Positions 1 through 9,453 are shown, numbered from the stretch's first letter. The stretch is DNA of 64,000 nucleotides from Sphingomonas sp. (GCA_017849555.1 JAFIGU010000062.1:62001-126000); one strand, 5' to 3'. Made by a program: numbers and translations. Notes: generated by a model from the sequence alone, not told the origin.

Positions 1-418
1 CGCGAAAGCCGACCAGCGCGGAAAGCGCCAGCGGCACCTGTGAGGTCAGCGTCGCCGAATAGCATATCGATCCCGTCGCCACCCCTGATGGGCAGGTGAC
101 GTTGGCCGCCGCGGTGACGGTGACATTGTTCTGCCCGTCGACGAAGCCGAACTTCTGCGCGGCGGCGCGCGCCTCGGCGAGATAGGTGCTGCCGGTGCCC
201 CCGGCAGTGGCGTGGGTGGCGGCGGCGAGCGCGGCGGAATCCGCCGCATTCTGCATCGCGCGCTGGAAATAATACCATTGCCCGATCTCGGTGACCGTCG
301 CGGTCGCGCCTGCTATTGGGATGATCATCAGCGCCATCAGCGGGCTGATCGCGCCGCGCTGATCGCGGAAACGGGAAAAGCCGATCGTGCCGAGACGATA
401 TGCAAGCCGGTGCAGCAT
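1..418 (-). CDS. TadG-like Tad-domain pilus assembly protein (3' part missing)
   Basis: The gene is read on the minus strand from an ATG at 416-418 and runs off the left edge, so only about 139 N-terminal residues are visible. The start is followed by a basic segment, then FRDQRGAISPLMALMIIPIAG, the RGAI motif plus hydrophobic helix typical of the Tad/TadE-TadG N-terminus. Next comes the conserved QRAMQNAADSAALAAA stretch. Proteins of this family are membrane-anchored minor pilins or pseudopilin-like parts of the Tad secretion system. It lies close to the flp-cpaB-cpaC cluster on the opposite strand, which supports that role. Full length and C-terminal domain (vWA or not) cannot be judged. 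Confidence 0.8.
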   Translation of the reverse strand, partial: MLHRLAYRLGTIGFSRFRDQRGAISPLMALMIIPIAGATATVTEIGQWYYFQRAMQNAADSAALAAATHATAGGTGSTYLAEARAAAQKFGFVDGQNNVTVTAAANVTCPSGVATGSICYSATLTSQVPLALSALVGFR

Positions 419-535
419 GTTCCTACCCCAACAGAACAGCGGCCCTTGCCCGTGTGCCGTTCCTGTCGCGTCGCGCAGGCGGCGTGCTTTCGTTCGGGCT
501 TGGCCCGCGGGAGCGACCCCGGCGGACTAACTGTA

Positions 536-564
536 AAAATTCGCCTTTAGCGGTGAATTGTCAA
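536..564 (-). promoter_or_regulatory. possible promoter for the TadG-like gene
   Basis: On the minus strand a TTGACA box (559-564) is followed after 17 bases by AATTTT (536-541), upstream of the TadG-like start at 418. The -35 matches consensus fully but the -10 is weak, so this is only a candidate. Confidence 0.3.
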
Positions 565-624
565 TATAGCGGAAACCATCGACGGTTTCCCATATCGGTA
601 CAAGGTGCGGAACGCGGCGCGCGA

Positions 625-1464
625 TCAGGCGCGTGCGCGGCGACGGAAAGTGACGTTCACCCGCTCCGACACGATCAGATAGGGCAGCCACACCGCGACG
701 CTGATCAGCACCTTTTGCAGATTGCCCGCGAGCAGCGTCGACATCGCGGCGGCGACATTGCCGGGCAGATCGGGCGCCGCGCCGATCGCGCGTGCCATCG
801 CGCATTGCATCATGATGTCGAACAGCCAGGCGAACAGCAGCATCCGCGGGAACAGCGGCACCGCGCGCAATGCCAGCACGAAGCAGACCATGTAGAAAAA
901 ATTCATCGCGATGACGTCCAGCGTCATCATCGTCAGGATGGTCTGCGCCCAGACCGGCGCGTCGCCGCCGAGCGCGGGCACCGCGACGAAGAATTCCAGG
1001 CTGCGCACGGGTACGTTGAGCAGCAGCCCGAGCAGCAGCGAGGCCATGAATCCGCCCGGCCCGAACCACGGGTTTTCGCGTGCCGACAATTCGTCCAACG
1101 ACCGCCATGTACCGTATCGGCACAATCGGATCGCGGGTTGCGCGGTCAATGTGCCGCGCGGGAAGCTCCCCGCGGCGAGTCGGTAGCCCGCGATCGGTGC
1201 CAGTGCGACCAGCAGATAGGGCAGCGAGAGGGCCGCCGCATGAAGCATGTCGCGGGGTGGATTCGGGGCATCAGCGATCTTGAAAAATGCGATCGCGACG
1301 GTCACCCCGATCCACCCCAGGATCAGCCGCTCCATCCGCAGATCAAAGAAGCTTATCAAAGACTTGCTTCGATCCCGCAGCCGTGCCGCAGCGCCGCGCC
1401 ACGCCGCCGCCAGACCGCCGGCGGCGGTGCTCGATCGGGGGGTGGTGCCGGGTGCGATTGGCAT
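625..1464 (-). CDS. unknown multi-pass membrane protein
   Basis: This 279-residue protein has no family I recognise. After a basic N-terminal stretch (about residues 1-45, rich in R and A) it shows about six hydrophobic segments: LILGWIGVTVAIAFF, a second around residues 75-95, MASLLLGLLLNVPV, MTLDVIAMNFFYMVCFVLAL, MLLFAWLFDIMMQCAMA and VLISVAVWLPYLIV. It ends in a basic RRRARA tail. A second possible start is the Met at about residue 44, which would remove the Arg-rich leader. It sits between the TadG-like gene and flp with about 200-400 bases free on each side, so a role in pili is not shown. Confidence 0.6.
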   Translation of the reverse strand: MPIAPGTTPRSSTAAGGLAAAWRGAAARLRDRSKSLISFFDLRMERLILGWIGVTVAIAFFKIADAPNPPRDMLHAAALSLPYLLVALAPIAGYRLAAGSFPRGTLTAQPAIRLCRYGTWRSLDELSARENPWFGPGGFMASLLLGLLLNVPVRSLEFFVAVPALGGDAPVWAQTILTMMTLDVIAMNFFYMVCFVLALRAVPLFPRMLLFAWLFDIMMQCAMARAIGAAPDLPGNVAAAMSTLLAGNLQKVLISVAVWLPYLIVSERVNVTFRRRARA

Positions 1465-1868
1465 GTCCGCAACAATAGAAAAGGGAAGTTATGGGTCCGT
1501 TAAGAACCGAGTCGTAAGCTATCCCACGGGCGGATCATTGGCCATGTCAAAATCGACCGGAATCCCGCCTGTTAACCTGAATCGTTAATGCCTGGCCGGA
1601 ATAATTCGTTATTTTTCAATACGAAAAAAAATATGCCGTCGGAATGATTGACCATTTCCGATATTGGGCGGAACCTTCAAGCGTCATCACCGGGTAAGCA
1701 TATCGCTGCAGAGCAGGGGGGCCTGGACTGCGCGGAAGAACAACGGATCGCTCCCGTTCGCGGGAGATCCCGGTGAAGATCAGGGGGCTGCGTAACCGGC
1801 TTCCCTGTGGAAATACATGACGGCAGTCATGTTCGACCGATCCGTCGTGTTCACAAGGGGTTATGAAC
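1465..1868. other. intergenic region upstream of flp
   Basis: About 400 bases without a convincing gene lie between the divergent membrane protein and flp. The stretch around 1575-1635 is markedly AT-rich for this genome and contains a short inverted repeat (TTCGT at 1605-1609 with ACGAA at 1621-1625, followed by an A tract). The flp promoter should lie here, but I could not find a convincing -35/-10 pair. Confidence 0.5.
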
Positions 1869-2057
1869 ATGATCAAGTTCTTCCGCGATTTCATCAGCGA
1901 CGAAACCGGCGCTTCGGCGGCCGAATATGCATTGATCCTTGCCATTGTCGGGACGGCGATTGCCGGTGCTGCGATCACGCTTGGTGGCTCGATCAGCAAT
2001 GCCATGACCGGCGCAGCGAGCTGCATCAGCACGCATACCACCGCAGCCTGCTCATAA
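1869..2057 (+). CDS. flp: Flp/Fap-type type IVb pilin
   Basis: This is the small major pilin of the Tad system. The 62-residue protein begins MIKFFRDFISDETGAS and carries the Flp processing motif G/ASAAEY, with cleavage expected after the Gly and the conserved Glu at +5 followed by Tyr. A hydrophobic helix ALILAIVGTAIAGAAITLG follows. I chose the ATG at 1869 because AAGGGG at 1855-1860 lies 8 bases upstream; the in-frame ATG at 1863 is only 2 bases from it. The prepilin peptidase for it is the CpaA at 10047. It stands alone about 80 bases before cpaB and may be transcribed at a higher level than the assembly genes, as is usual for flp. Confidence 0.93.
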   Translation: MIKFFRDFISDETGASAAEYALILAIVGTAIAGAAITLGGSISNAMTGAASCISTHTTAACS

Positions 2058-2136
2058 TAGTTCAGAGGCGCGGCCGGATTACTTTCCGGAATCCGGCCGC
2101 GTCCTGCCTCGCACTGCAAAACGCATGGGGGGGACT

Positions 2137-3042
2137 ATGCAAGGACGCAATCTCATCGTGATCGCCATTGCGGTGGTGGTCGGCATTGCCGCGGTGATTA
2201 TCGCCAATGCCTATTTCTCCGGGGTCGCGACGCGATCCGAACAGGCTGCGAAAGATCAGCAACTCACCAATATTGTCGTCGCCGCACAGGATATGTCCTT
2301 CGCGACGCCGTTGACCGCCAGCAATTTGCGGCTCGCCGCCTATCCGGCCAAGTCGGTTCCGGCCGGCGCCTTCATGTCGATCGCCGAGGCGACCAAGAAC
2401 GGGCGGGTCGCGTTGCGCCCGATCGTGATCGGCGAACCGGTGCTGGCGTCGAAGGTGTCCGGGGCCAATGGCCGCGCGACGATCGCCGCCAACCTCCCCG
2501 CGGGCAAGCTCGCTTATGCGGTGTCGATCAACGACGTGAACGGCGTGGGCGGTTTCGTCCGGCCCGGCGACGTGGTCGACGTGCTGCTGACCCGCCCGAT
2601 CCCGGGCGAGGGGGCGACGGCCAATGACAAAATGACCGATGTCGTGCTGGAGAATGTGCCGGTGCTGGGTGTCGATCAGGTGTCGGACGAGAACGCCACC
2701 AAGCCGGTGATCAGCAAGACCGCGACGCTCGAGGTCGATACGATCAGCGCGCAGAAGCTGGCGCTGGCCGGGCAACTCGGCGTGATCAGCCTGGCGCTGC
2801 GCAACGTCGCCGATCAGGTCGCGGGAACGCGCGCCACCGTCCTGCCGCGCCAGTTGAGCGCGACCAATTACGTCATCCCGGTAAAGCGCAGCGCCAATCC
2901 CGCGCCCTCGCTGCCCCGGCTGCCGCTGCCGCGCCTGACGGCCGGCCTGTCCCATCCATCGGCCGTGCTTCGGCCGGGTCCGGCGATGACCGTGATCCGC
3001 GGCACGACGGTCAGCGAATATGGGGTGCAACATGGCAATTGA
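2137..3042 (+). CDS. cpaB: Flp pilus assembly protein CpaB
   Basis: This is a RcpC/CpaB-type periplasmic component of the Tad pilus machine. One N-terminal membrane helix (NLIVIAIAVVVGIAAVIIANAYFSG) is followed by a SAF-like domain at about residues 45-110 (VVAAQDMSFATPLTASNLRLAAYPAKSVP, in part) and the CpaB core with the motif GFVRPGDVVDVLLTR. The C-terminus is Pro-rich. The ATG at 2137 has GGGGGGA directly upstream; an ATG at 2125 lies inside that G-run and is less likely. The 301-residue length is normal. Its 3' end overlaps cpaC, so the two are translationally linked. Confidence 0.92.
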   Translation: MQGRNLIVIAIAVVVGIAAVIIANAYFSGVATRSEQAAKDQQLTNIVVAAQDMSFATPLTASNLRLAAYPAKSVPAGAFMSIAEATKNGRVALRPIVIGEPVLASKVSGANGRATIAANLPAGKLAYAVSINDVNGVGGFVRPGDVVDVLLTRPIPGEGATANDKMTDVVLENVPVLGVDQVSDENATKPVISKTATLEVDTISAQKLALAGQLGVISLALRNVADQVAGTRATVLPRQLSATNYVIPVKRSANPAPSLPRLPLPRLTAGLSHPSAVLRPGPAMTVIRGTTVSEYGVQHGN

Positions 3043-4552
3043 CCGCAAGGCGCGCGTGGCGCGCCGCCCGCTGCTGGCGCTTTCCGCAGCGCTCGCCGCC
3101 GGGCTTCCGCTGGCGACCCCGGCTCCTGCGCTGGCGCAGGGCGAGGCGGGACTGCGCGGCGGGACGCTCGAAGTCCCGCTCAACAAGAGCCAGGTTGTCA
3201 CCGCCGATCGCCCGATCGCCAAGGCATTGATCGGCGGCGACGACAAGCCCGACAAGATGATCGCCGATATCGTGCCGATCACCAATCGCTCGATCTATGT
3301 GCTCGGCAAGAATATGGGCACGACCAGCCTGACGCTATACGATGCGGCGGGGCGAGTGATCTCGGTGATCGACATCGCGGTCGGCCCCGATGTCATCGCG
3401 TTGACTGATCAGATCCGCAAATTGCTCCCCGGCGAGCCGATCGAGGCGGCGATCTCGAACGATTCGATCGTCCTCACCGGGATGGTGGGCAGCCCCGCCG
3501 CGGCCGATCGCGCCGCGCAGCTCGCCAAGGCCTATGCCGGCGACAAGGTGATCAACCTGATCTCGGTCGGGTCGAGCCAGCAGGTGATGGTCGAGGTGCG
3601 CTTTGCCGAGGTCGATCGCAACGCGGGCAAGGATCTGGGCGTCAGCGCCTTCGCCAATTCGCGCGGCGGCTCGTTCCGCGCGGCGACCGGGCAGGGTGCG
3701 CAGCTCGTCCCCGGCCAGCCGGTCACCGTCACCACGCCCTTGCCCGGCGGCGGGACGTCGACGACGTCGGTGCCGGGGGCATCGGTGTTGCAGCTCGCGT
3801 CGATCACCGGGACGTTCGGCATCTTCCAGAAGATGTTCAACATCGGCGGGCTGTCGATCGACGCGACGCTCAACGCGCTGGAGACGCGCGGGCTGGCCAA
3901 GACGCTGGCGCAGCCGACGCTGATCGCGCTTTCGGGCGAGAAGGCATCGTTCCTCGCCGGCGGCGAATTCCCGGTGCCGGTGGTGCAGAGCGGCGGGGCG
4001 GGGGGTGGGGGCGCCCCGCCGATCACGGTGGAGTTCAAGCCGTTCGGCGTCAGCCTCGCCTTCACCCCCACGGTGCTCGGCGACAAGACGATCAGCATGA
4101 TCGTCCAGCCCGAGGTGAGCCAGATCGATCCCAGCGCGTCGCTGACGATCGGCAGCATCAGCATTCCCGGGCTGCGCACGCGGCGCGCCAGCACCACGCT
4201 GGAGCTGCGCGACGGCGAAAGCTTCGCGATCGCCGGGCTGCTGCAGAAGGATTTCAAGACGACGATCAACCAGATCCCGTTGCTGGGATCGATCCCGATC
4301 ATCGGCGCGCTGTTCCGCTCGACCAATTTCCAGAAGGATCAGACCGAGCTGCTGATCATCGTCACCCCGCACCTCGTCGCGCCGGTCAAGCCGGGCGTCG
4401 CGATGCGGCTGCCGACCGACGAGATCAAGGACCCGAGCCAAGCGGAGACGATCCTGCTCGGCCAGGCCTATCACCCGCAACCCGCCACGCCGGCGCCCGC
4501 ACCGGGCGCGGCCAAGAAGGCGCCTGTGAAGGACGATCGCTATGTCTATTGA
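3032..4552 (+). CDS. cpaC: Tad pilus secretin CpaC (RcpA)
   Basis: This is the outer-membrane secretin that forms the pore for the Flp pilus. A signal peptide (about residues 1-35, ending ALAQ) is followed by a pilus-formation N domain with VPLNKSQVV and a BON-like segment (SIVLTGMVGSPAAADRAAQLAK). The secretin core follows, with ALSGEKASFLAGGEFPVPV, the Val-Glu-Phe-Lys stretch ITVEFKPFGV, and the terminal signature (IPLLGSIPIIGALFRSTNF, ELLIIVTPHLV). Residues after the core are Pro/Ala/Lys-rich. The ATG at 3032 has GGGGTG just upstream; ATG 3020 in the same frame is an alternative. It overlaps the end of cpaB and the start of the next lipoprotein gene. Confidence 0.95.
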   Translation: MAIDRKARVARRPLLALSAALAAGLPLATPAPALAQGEAGLRGGTLEVPLNKSQVVTADRPIAKALIGGDDKPDKMIADIVPITNRSIYVLGKNMGTTSLTLYDAAGRVISVIDIAVGPDVIALTDQIRKLLPGEPIEAAISNDSIVLTGMVGSPAAADRAAQLAKAYAGDKVINLISVGSSQQVMVEVRFAEVDRNAGKDLGVSAFANSRGGSFRAATGQGAQLVPGQPVTVTTPLPGGGTSTTSVPGASVLQLASITGTFGIFQKMFNIGGLSIDATLNALETRGLAKTLAQPTLIALSGEKASFLAGGEFPVPVVQSGGAGGGGAPPITVEFKPFGVSLAFTPTVLGDKTISMIVQPEVSQIDPSASLTIGSISIPGLRTRRASTTLELRDGESFAIAGLLQKDFKTTINQIPLLGSIPIIGALFRSTNFQKDQTELLIIVTPHLVAPVKPGVAMRLPTDEIKDPSQAETILLGQAYHPQPATPAPAPGAAKKAPVKDDRYVY

Positions 4553-4862
4553 GACGATGCGCAATGGGCTGATGCTCGGCGCGGCGGCGGCGCTGCTCGC
4601 GGGCTGCGCGACCGACGGGCAGGGCGATCCGGTGCTCGGCTGGGCCGACACGTTCGGCGAGGCGAACAAGCAGGCGATCGCGGCGCAGGTCATCGATCCG
4701 CATCCGGTCTACGACACCGCGCTCGCGCCGGCCAGCGGCGACCACGCCGCGCAGGCGATCACCCGCTACCGCACCGACAAGGTGAAAAAGCCCGAGCGGC
4801 TGACGACTTCGAGCGTGGCGGGGTCGTCGTCGGGCACGAGCGCCACCACCCCCAATCAATGA
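4542..4862 (+). CDS. small lipoprotein of the Tad locus
   Basis: This 106-residue protein has a lipobox (LMLGAAAALLAGC, Cys at about 22) and is therefore probably outer-membrane anchored. The mature part is hydrophilic and ends in a Ser/Thr-rich tail (TTSSVAGSSSGTSATT). The ATG lies inside the last codons of cpaC (11-base overlap). This is where CpaD often sits in Caulobacter-type loci, but the protein is about half the usual CpaD length and I see no clear CpaD motif. It may be a reduced pilotin or CpaD-like factor. That function is inferred from position and lipidation only. Confidence 0.75.
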   Translation: MSIETMRNGLMLGAAAALLAGCATDGQGDPVLGWADTFGEANKQAIAAQVIDPHPVYDTALAPASGDHAAQAITRYRTDKVKKPERLTTSSVAGSSSGTSATTPNQ

Positions 4863-4890
4863 TCGCAGCGACGTGTCGGGACGAAGCATC

Positions 4891-6093
4891 ATGGGTAATC
4901 TCCAGCTTCCCACCACCAGGTTCGCGGACTCCGCGGTGCGCAGCGATTGCCGGGTGACGGTGATCGCCACGCCGGCGCACATTGCGCCGCTGGCGGCGGC
5001 GGCGGCGACCCCGCTCGCCGACCTGCGGCTCGCGCCGCTCGCCTGCGACGCGTCGGTGCCCGAGGCGTTGCTCGGCGACGCGGCCTTGCTGGTGATCGAG
5101 GTCGATCCCGACAATGCCGCATCGATGCGGCGCGTCGGCGAGATCCGCGCGCGATCGCCCGATCTGCCGCTGGTCGCGGCGATCGATGGCGCCAGCGTTT
5201 CGCTGGTCCGCGCGCTGGTGCGCGAAGGGGTCAGCGACGTCGTCTCGCTGCCGTTCGACGTGCAGGAGATGCTGCAGGTCGTGCTCGATACCGCGGCGCG
5301 GCGACAGAGCGCGCCGGGGCAGAAGCAGCGCCTCGCGCCGCTGATCTCGGTCGCGCGCTCGATCGGCGGGTGCGGCGCGACGACGGTGGCGACGCAGCTC
5401 GCCGCCGATCTCGCGGCGCACGATCCCAGCGGGCGCGGCACCGCGATCGCCGATCTCGATCTGCAATATGGCAGCGTCACCGATTTCCTCGGGGTCAGCG
5501 CGGCGCGCGGCGATCTCGCCGATCTGCTCCGCGCGGAGGACCGGCTCGATGAGGAACTGATCCGATCGGTGATCACCCGCGCCAGCGGCGGGATTTCGGT
5601 GGTCAGCGCGCCGGCGGAGATCATGCCGCTCGAATCGGTCGATTCGGCGCAGCTGCTGCGGATGATCCAGCTGCTGCGGCAGGAATTCGGCCATGTCGTG
5701 CTCGATTTCCCGCCCGACTGGACGAGCTGGGCGCTGTCCGCCGCGCTCGCCTCCGATACGATCCTGCTCGTCGTCGATCTGTCGGTCGCGAGCCTGCGGC
5801 AGGCGCGGCGGCGGCTCGATCTGTTCCGCTCGGTCGGGGTCGAGCGGCAGGCGATCGAGATCGTCGTCAACCGGGTCGAGAAGCGGCTGTTCAAGACGAT
5901 CGACCTCAAGGATGTATCCGATACGCTCGGCCATTCGATCCTCGGCAGCGTCTCGCTCGACGCGCCGTTGGTCAGCGCGGCGCAGGACCAGGGGCAATTG
6001 GTCAGCGACGTGCGCGACAAGAGCAGATTCTGCCGGGACATCGCGCAGATCGGCGCGCTGCTGCGCGAGCGGCTGCGGACGCGGGGAGATTGA
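4891..6093 (+). CDS. cpaE: Tad pilus assembly ATPase CpaE (MinD/ParA-like)
   Basis: CpaE places the Tad machine in the cell. A receiver-like N-terminal domain (about residues 15-130; ALLVIEVDPDN, VSDVVSLPFDVQEML) is followed by a MinD/ParA-type ATPase domain. Its deviant P-loop is SIGGCGATTVATQLA near residues 156-170; IADLDLQYG and DFPPDWTSW are the Walker-B-like segments. The receiver-like part lacks the usual phosphoacceptor context. The ATG at 4891 is used; a GTG at 4873 in the same frame is possible. It lies 28 bases after the lipoprotein gene and is followed at once by cpaF. Confidence 0.92.
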   Translation: MGNLQLPTTRFADSAVRSDCRVTVIATPAHIAPLAAAAATPLADLRLAPLACDASVPEALLGDAALLVIEVDPDNAASMRRVGEIRARSPDLPLVAAIDGASVSLVRALVREGVSDVVSLPFDVQEMLQVVLDTAARRQSAPGQKQRLAPLISVARSIGGCGATTVATQLAADLAAHDPSGRGTAIADLDLQYGSVTDFLGVSAARGDLADLLRAEDRLDEELIRSVITRASGGISVVSAPAEIMPLESVDSAQLLRMIQLLRQEFGHVVLDFPPDWTSWALSAALASDTILLVVDLSVASLRQARRRLDLFRSVGVERQAIEIVVNRVEKRLFKTIDLKDVSDTLGHSILGSVSLDAPLVSAAQDQGQLVSDVRDKSRFCRDIAQIGALLRERLRTRGD

Positions 6094-6095
6094 TC

Positions 6096-7478
6096 ATGTG
6101 GCAGCTCCAGCGTTCCCGCCCCGCGACCGCCCCCGCCGACACCGCCGCGCCGAGCAGCGCCGGCGACAGCGCGGAACAGGCGCTCGCGGCCGAGGCGGCG
6201 AGCCGGATCCTCTCGCTTAAGGTGAAAATCCACCAGCAATTGCTCGACAAGATCAACTTGTCGCTGCTCGACAAGATGACCCGCGAGCAGATCGCCGGCG
6301 AGGTCACCGGGATCATCTCGGATATTCTCGCGGCGAACAGCGAGGCGCTCAACCGCGTCGAGCGCACCACGCTGACCAACGACGTGCTCGACGAATTGCT
6401 CGGGCTCGGGCCGCTCGAGCCGCTGCTCAAGGACGAGAGCATCACCGACATCCTCGTCAACGGCTGCAATTCGGTGTTCGTCGAGCGGTTCGGGCTGCTC
6501 GAAAAGACCGCGACGCGCTTTCAGGACGAGCGCCATCTGCTGCGCATCATCCAGAAGATCGTCAGCGCGGTCGGGCGGCGGGTCGACGAATCCTCGCCGT
6601 TCGTCGATGCGCGGCTGGCGGACGGATCGCGCGTCAACGCGATCGTCCCGCCGCTGGCGATCGACGGCGCGTTGCTGTCGATCCGCAAATTTTCCAAGAA
6701 ACCGATCAGCATGGCGCGGATGATCGAGCTCGGCACGATGCCCGAGGCGATGGCGCCGCTGCTCCAGGCGATCGTCGGCGCGAGCCGCAACATCGTCATT
6801 TCGGGCGGCACCGGATCGGGCAAGACGACGCTGCTCAACGCCTTGTCCTCTTATATCGACGGGCGCGAGCGAATCGTGACGATCGAGGATTCGGCCGAGC
6901 TCCAGCTCCAGCAGGAGCATGTCGCGCGGCTCGAGACGCGCCCGCCCAATATCGAGGGCAAGGGCGAGGTTACCCAGCGCGATCTGGTCAAGAATGCGCT
7001 GCGCATGCGCCCCGACCGCATCATCCTGGGCGAATGCCGCGCGGGCGAGACGTTCGACATGCTCCAGGCGATGAACACCGGGCACGAAGGCTCGATGACC
7101 ACCGTCCACGCCAATACCCCGCGCGACGCCTTGTCGCGGATCGAGCAGATGATCGGGATGAGCGGGATCGACATGCCGGTCTCCTCGGCGCGCGCGCAAA
7201 TCGCCTCGGCGATCAACGTCGTCGTCCAGGTCGCGCGGCTGAGCGACGGCAAGCGCAAGATTGTCTCGCTCTCCGAGCTCACCGGGATGGAGGGGGAGGT
7301 GATCACGATGCAGGAGATCTTCCGCTTCCGCAGCACCGGGCGCGACGAGCAGGGCAATGTCCTCGGCTATTTCGAGGCGACCGGGATCCGCCCGAAATTC
7401 ATGGCCGAGCTGGAGGCGCGCGGGATCCGGCTCGATGCCGAGATCTTCCGCCCGGTGTTGCGGGTCGGCCAGCCATGA
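6096..7478 (+). CDS. cpaF: Tad pilus secretion ATPase CpaF (TadA)
   Basis: This is the hexameric type II/IV secretion ATPase that drives Flp pilus assembly. The N-terminal helical domain (about residues 25-110) includes [20 protein letters not shown], typical of CpaF. The Walker A box GGTGSGKTT is near residues 236-244 and is followed by the Asp box ([14 protein letters not shown]), the His box ([20 protein letters not shown]) and the Walker-B-like DRIILGECR. The ATG at 6096 follows GGGGAG at a spacing of 7. Length (460 residues) is normal. The stop overlaps the tadB start as ATGA. Confidence 0.97.
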   Translation: MWQLQRSRPATAPADTAAPSSAGDSAEQALAAEAASRILSLKVKIHQQLLDKINLSLLDKMTREQIAGEVTGIISDILAANSEALNRVERTTLTNDVLDELLGLGPLEPLLKDESITDILVNGCNSVFVERFGLLEKTATRFQDERHLLRIIQKIVSAVGRRVDESSPFVDARLADGSRVNAIVPPLAIDGALLSIRKFSKKPISMARMIELGTMPEAMAPLLQAIVGASRNIVISGGTGSGKTTLLNALSSYIDGRERIVTIEDSAELQLQQEHVARLETRPPNIEGKGEVTQRDLVKNALRMRPDRIILGECRAGETFDMLQAMNTGHEGSMTTVHANTPRDALSRIEQMIGMSGIDMPVSSARAQIASAINVVVQVARLSDGKRKIVSLSELTGMEGEVITMQEIFRFRSTGRDEQGNVLGYFEATGIRPKFMAELEARGIRLDAEIFRPVLRVGQP

Positions 7479-8476
7479 GCGCGCTGCTCATCCGCGCCTT
7501 GCTGCTCGCCGCGATCTTCGGGTCGGTGTTCGTGCTGTCGCAGCTCGTGTTCGGGCTGACCTGGAACCGCCGGCGCGAGCGCGACGCGGTGAACAAGCGG
7601 CTGAAGATGCTGCGCGCCGGGCTGGACCGCGAGGCGGTGTCGCTCGCCTTGCTCAAGAATGTCCCGCCCCCGCTCAGCCCCGATGCCGGGCCGCTCGAAC
7701 GGCTTTACGCGCGTTTCGCCCGGATGGTGATGATGTCTGCGGTGCCGATCGAATCGCGCGCGCTGATGCTGATCGTCGGGCTTGGTTTCCTCGCCGCGCT
7801 GGCGCTGATTTCCGCGCTGGTGTGGATCGCGAAATTCTCCTTCGGCATCGGGGTGCTGCTGCTGATCGTCACCGCCGCGGCGGGCTTTGCGATCGGGCTG
7901 CCGCTGATCGTGCTCGGGCGGATCGCCGAGCGGCGGCGGGCGCGGATGGAACAGCAATTCCCGGTCGCGCTCGATGTCTTCACCCGCTCGCTACGCGCCG
8001 GGCATCCGGTCGCGGCGGCGATCCAGCTCGTCACGGAGGAGATGCCCGATCCGATCGGCAGCGAATTCGGGCTGGTGTCGGACGAGATCGCTTATGGCGC
8101 CAACCTGCCGGACGCCTTGTCGGCAATGGCCGAGCGATGGGGGCTGGACGATATGCGGATGTTCGTCGTGTCGATCTCGGTGCAGAATGAGACGGGCGGC
8201 AATCTTGCGGAAATCCTGGAGAATCTCTCGCGCGTCATCCGCGATCGCGCGAGCATGTTCATGATGGTCCGCGCCTTGAGCTCGGAAGGGCGGATGACCG
8301 GCTGGCTGCTCACCGGCCTGCCGGTGCTCGCCTTTTGCGGGCTGATGGCGATCAACCCCGCCTTCTACCTCGATGTCGCGCGCGATCCGATCTTCGTCAT
8401 CGGCTTTCCCGCATTGCTGCTGCTTTACACGATCGGCTTCATCTCGATCCGCCGGCTGGTGGACATAAAGGTTTGA
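7475..8476 (+). CDS. tadB: Tad inner-membrane platform protein TadB
   Basis: This is an integral inner-membrane protein of the GspF/TadB family that forms the assembly platform with TadC. An N-terminal helix (LLIRALLLAAIFGSVFVL) is followed by a pair of helices at about residues 88-140, then the cytoplasmic T2SSF domain with QFPVALDVFTRSLRAGHPVA and IQLVTEEMPDPIGSEFG. Two C-terminal helices end the 333-residue protein. The start codon overlaps the cpaF stop (ATGA). The tadC gene starts one base after its stop. Confidence 0.94.
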   Translation: MSALLIRALLLAAIFGSVFVLSQLVFGLTWNRRRERDAVNKRLKMLRAGLDREAVSLALLKNVPPPLSPDAGPLERLYARFARMVMMSAVPIESRALMLIVGLGFLAALALISALVWIAKFSFGIGVLLLIVTAAAGFAIGLPLIVLGRIAERRRARMEQQFPVALDVFTRSLRAGHPVAAAIQLVTEEMPDPIGSEFGLVSDEIAYGANLPDALSAMAERWGLDDMRMFVVSISVQNETGGNLAEILENLSRVIRDRASMFMMVRALSSEGRMTGWLLTGLPVLAFCGLMAINPAFYLDVARDPIFVIGFPALLLLYTIGFISIRRLVDIKV

Positions 8477-8477
8477 T

Positions 8478-9452
8478 ATGGCTGACATCATATCGACAAA
8501 TCCGTTTGCCCGCACCGCGCTGCTGATCGCGCTTTTCGCGCTCGTGGTCGGGGGGGCGCTCGCGGTGCTGAGCGTCGTGTCGCGGCGCACCGCGGTGCGC
8601 GGCCAGCTTCGCACCATCTCGCAGCGCGGGACGGGGGTGGGGCTGGTCGAATCGCTCCAGCGGCGCCGCGACGACAATTGGACCCGGCTGGTCGACCGGA
8701 TCGAGCGCACCGGGCTCAGCCTCGGCGATACCAAGTCGAGCGAGCTGCGCGAGAAACTGCTCGCCGCCGGGTTCGATTCGCCCTCGGCGCCGCGGGTCTA
8801 TAATCTGATCCGGCTGCTGCTGGTCGTCGGGCTGCCGCTGCTGCTCGTGCTGCTCAGCACCGCGGGCGGCTATCAGCTTTCGTTCGGCCGGCTCTATATC
8901 GTCGGGTCGATCCTGGCGCTGGCGGGGCTGTATATCCCCGCGCTCGTCGTGCGGGCGAAGGCGGACCGGCGGCGGCAGGCGATCACCAACGGTTTCCCGG
9001 ACAGCCTCGATCTGATGCTGGTGTGCGTCGAGGCGGGGCTGGGGCTCGAAGCCGCGCTCGACCGGGTCGGGCGCGAGCTGGTCGTGTCGCACCCGCTCGT
9101 CGCGCAGTTGCTGACCGGCGCGACGCTGCAATTGCGCGCCGGCGCCTCGCGCGAAAAGGCGCTGCGCAGCATGGCGCAGGCCGCCGGGGTGGAGGAGGTG
9201 GGATCGTTCACCACCTTGCTCATCCAGTCCGACAAGCTGGGATCGAGCATCGCCGCCACGCTACGCGTCTATGCGTCGGAAATGCGCGAGAAACGCCGGA
9301 TGCGCGCCGAGGAGAAGGCGCATCGCATCCCCGTGCTGATCTCGGTGCCGCTCGTCGCCTGCATGCTGCCGGTGATGATCGGCGTGCTGATGCTGCCCGC
9401 CGCGGTGCGGGTCGTGCGAACCGTTACCCCGGCATTCCACCACGGAGGTTGA
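8478..9452 (+). CDS. tadC: Tad inner-membrane platform protein TadC
   Basis: This is the second GspF-type platform protein (324 residues). It has an N-terminal membrane helix, two helices at about residues 110-155, a T2SSF domain with GFPDSLDLMLVCVEAGLGLEAAL (in part) and the conserved LIQSDKLGSSIAATLRVYA, and a C-terminal hydrophobic segment. Pairing with the adjacent TadB is standard in Tad loci. It directly follows tadB and is followed two bases later by the TPR lipoprotein gene. Confidence 0.94.
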   Translation: MADIISTNPFARTALLIALFALVVGGALAVLSVVSRRTAVRGQLRTISQRGTGVGLVESLQRRRDDNWTRLVDRIERTGLSLGDTKSSELREKLLAAGFDSPSAPRVYNLIRLLLVVGLPLLLVLLSTAGGYQLSFGRLYIVGSILALAGLYIPALVVRAKADRRRQAITNGFPDSLDLMLVCVEAGLGLEAALDRVGRELVVSHPLVAQLLTGATLQLRAGASREKALRSMAQAAGVEEVGSFTTLLIQSDKLGSSIAATLRVYASEMREKRRMRAEEKAHRIPVLISVPLVACMLPVMIGVLMLPAAVRVVRTVTPAFHHGG

Positions 9453-9453
9453 G

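Noticed and set aside
571..590. GGAAACC-N6-GGTTTCC hairpin as a terminator
   Set aside because: Neither strand shows a T-run after the stem. It may be only a chance repeat or part of a regulatory site.
4425..7199. 924-residue open frame on the minus strand
   Set aside because: It lies opposite cpaC, the lipoprotein gene, cpaE and cpaF, which have clear motifs. The translation is Arg/Asp/His-rich with no domain, as expected for antisense frames in GC-rich DNA.
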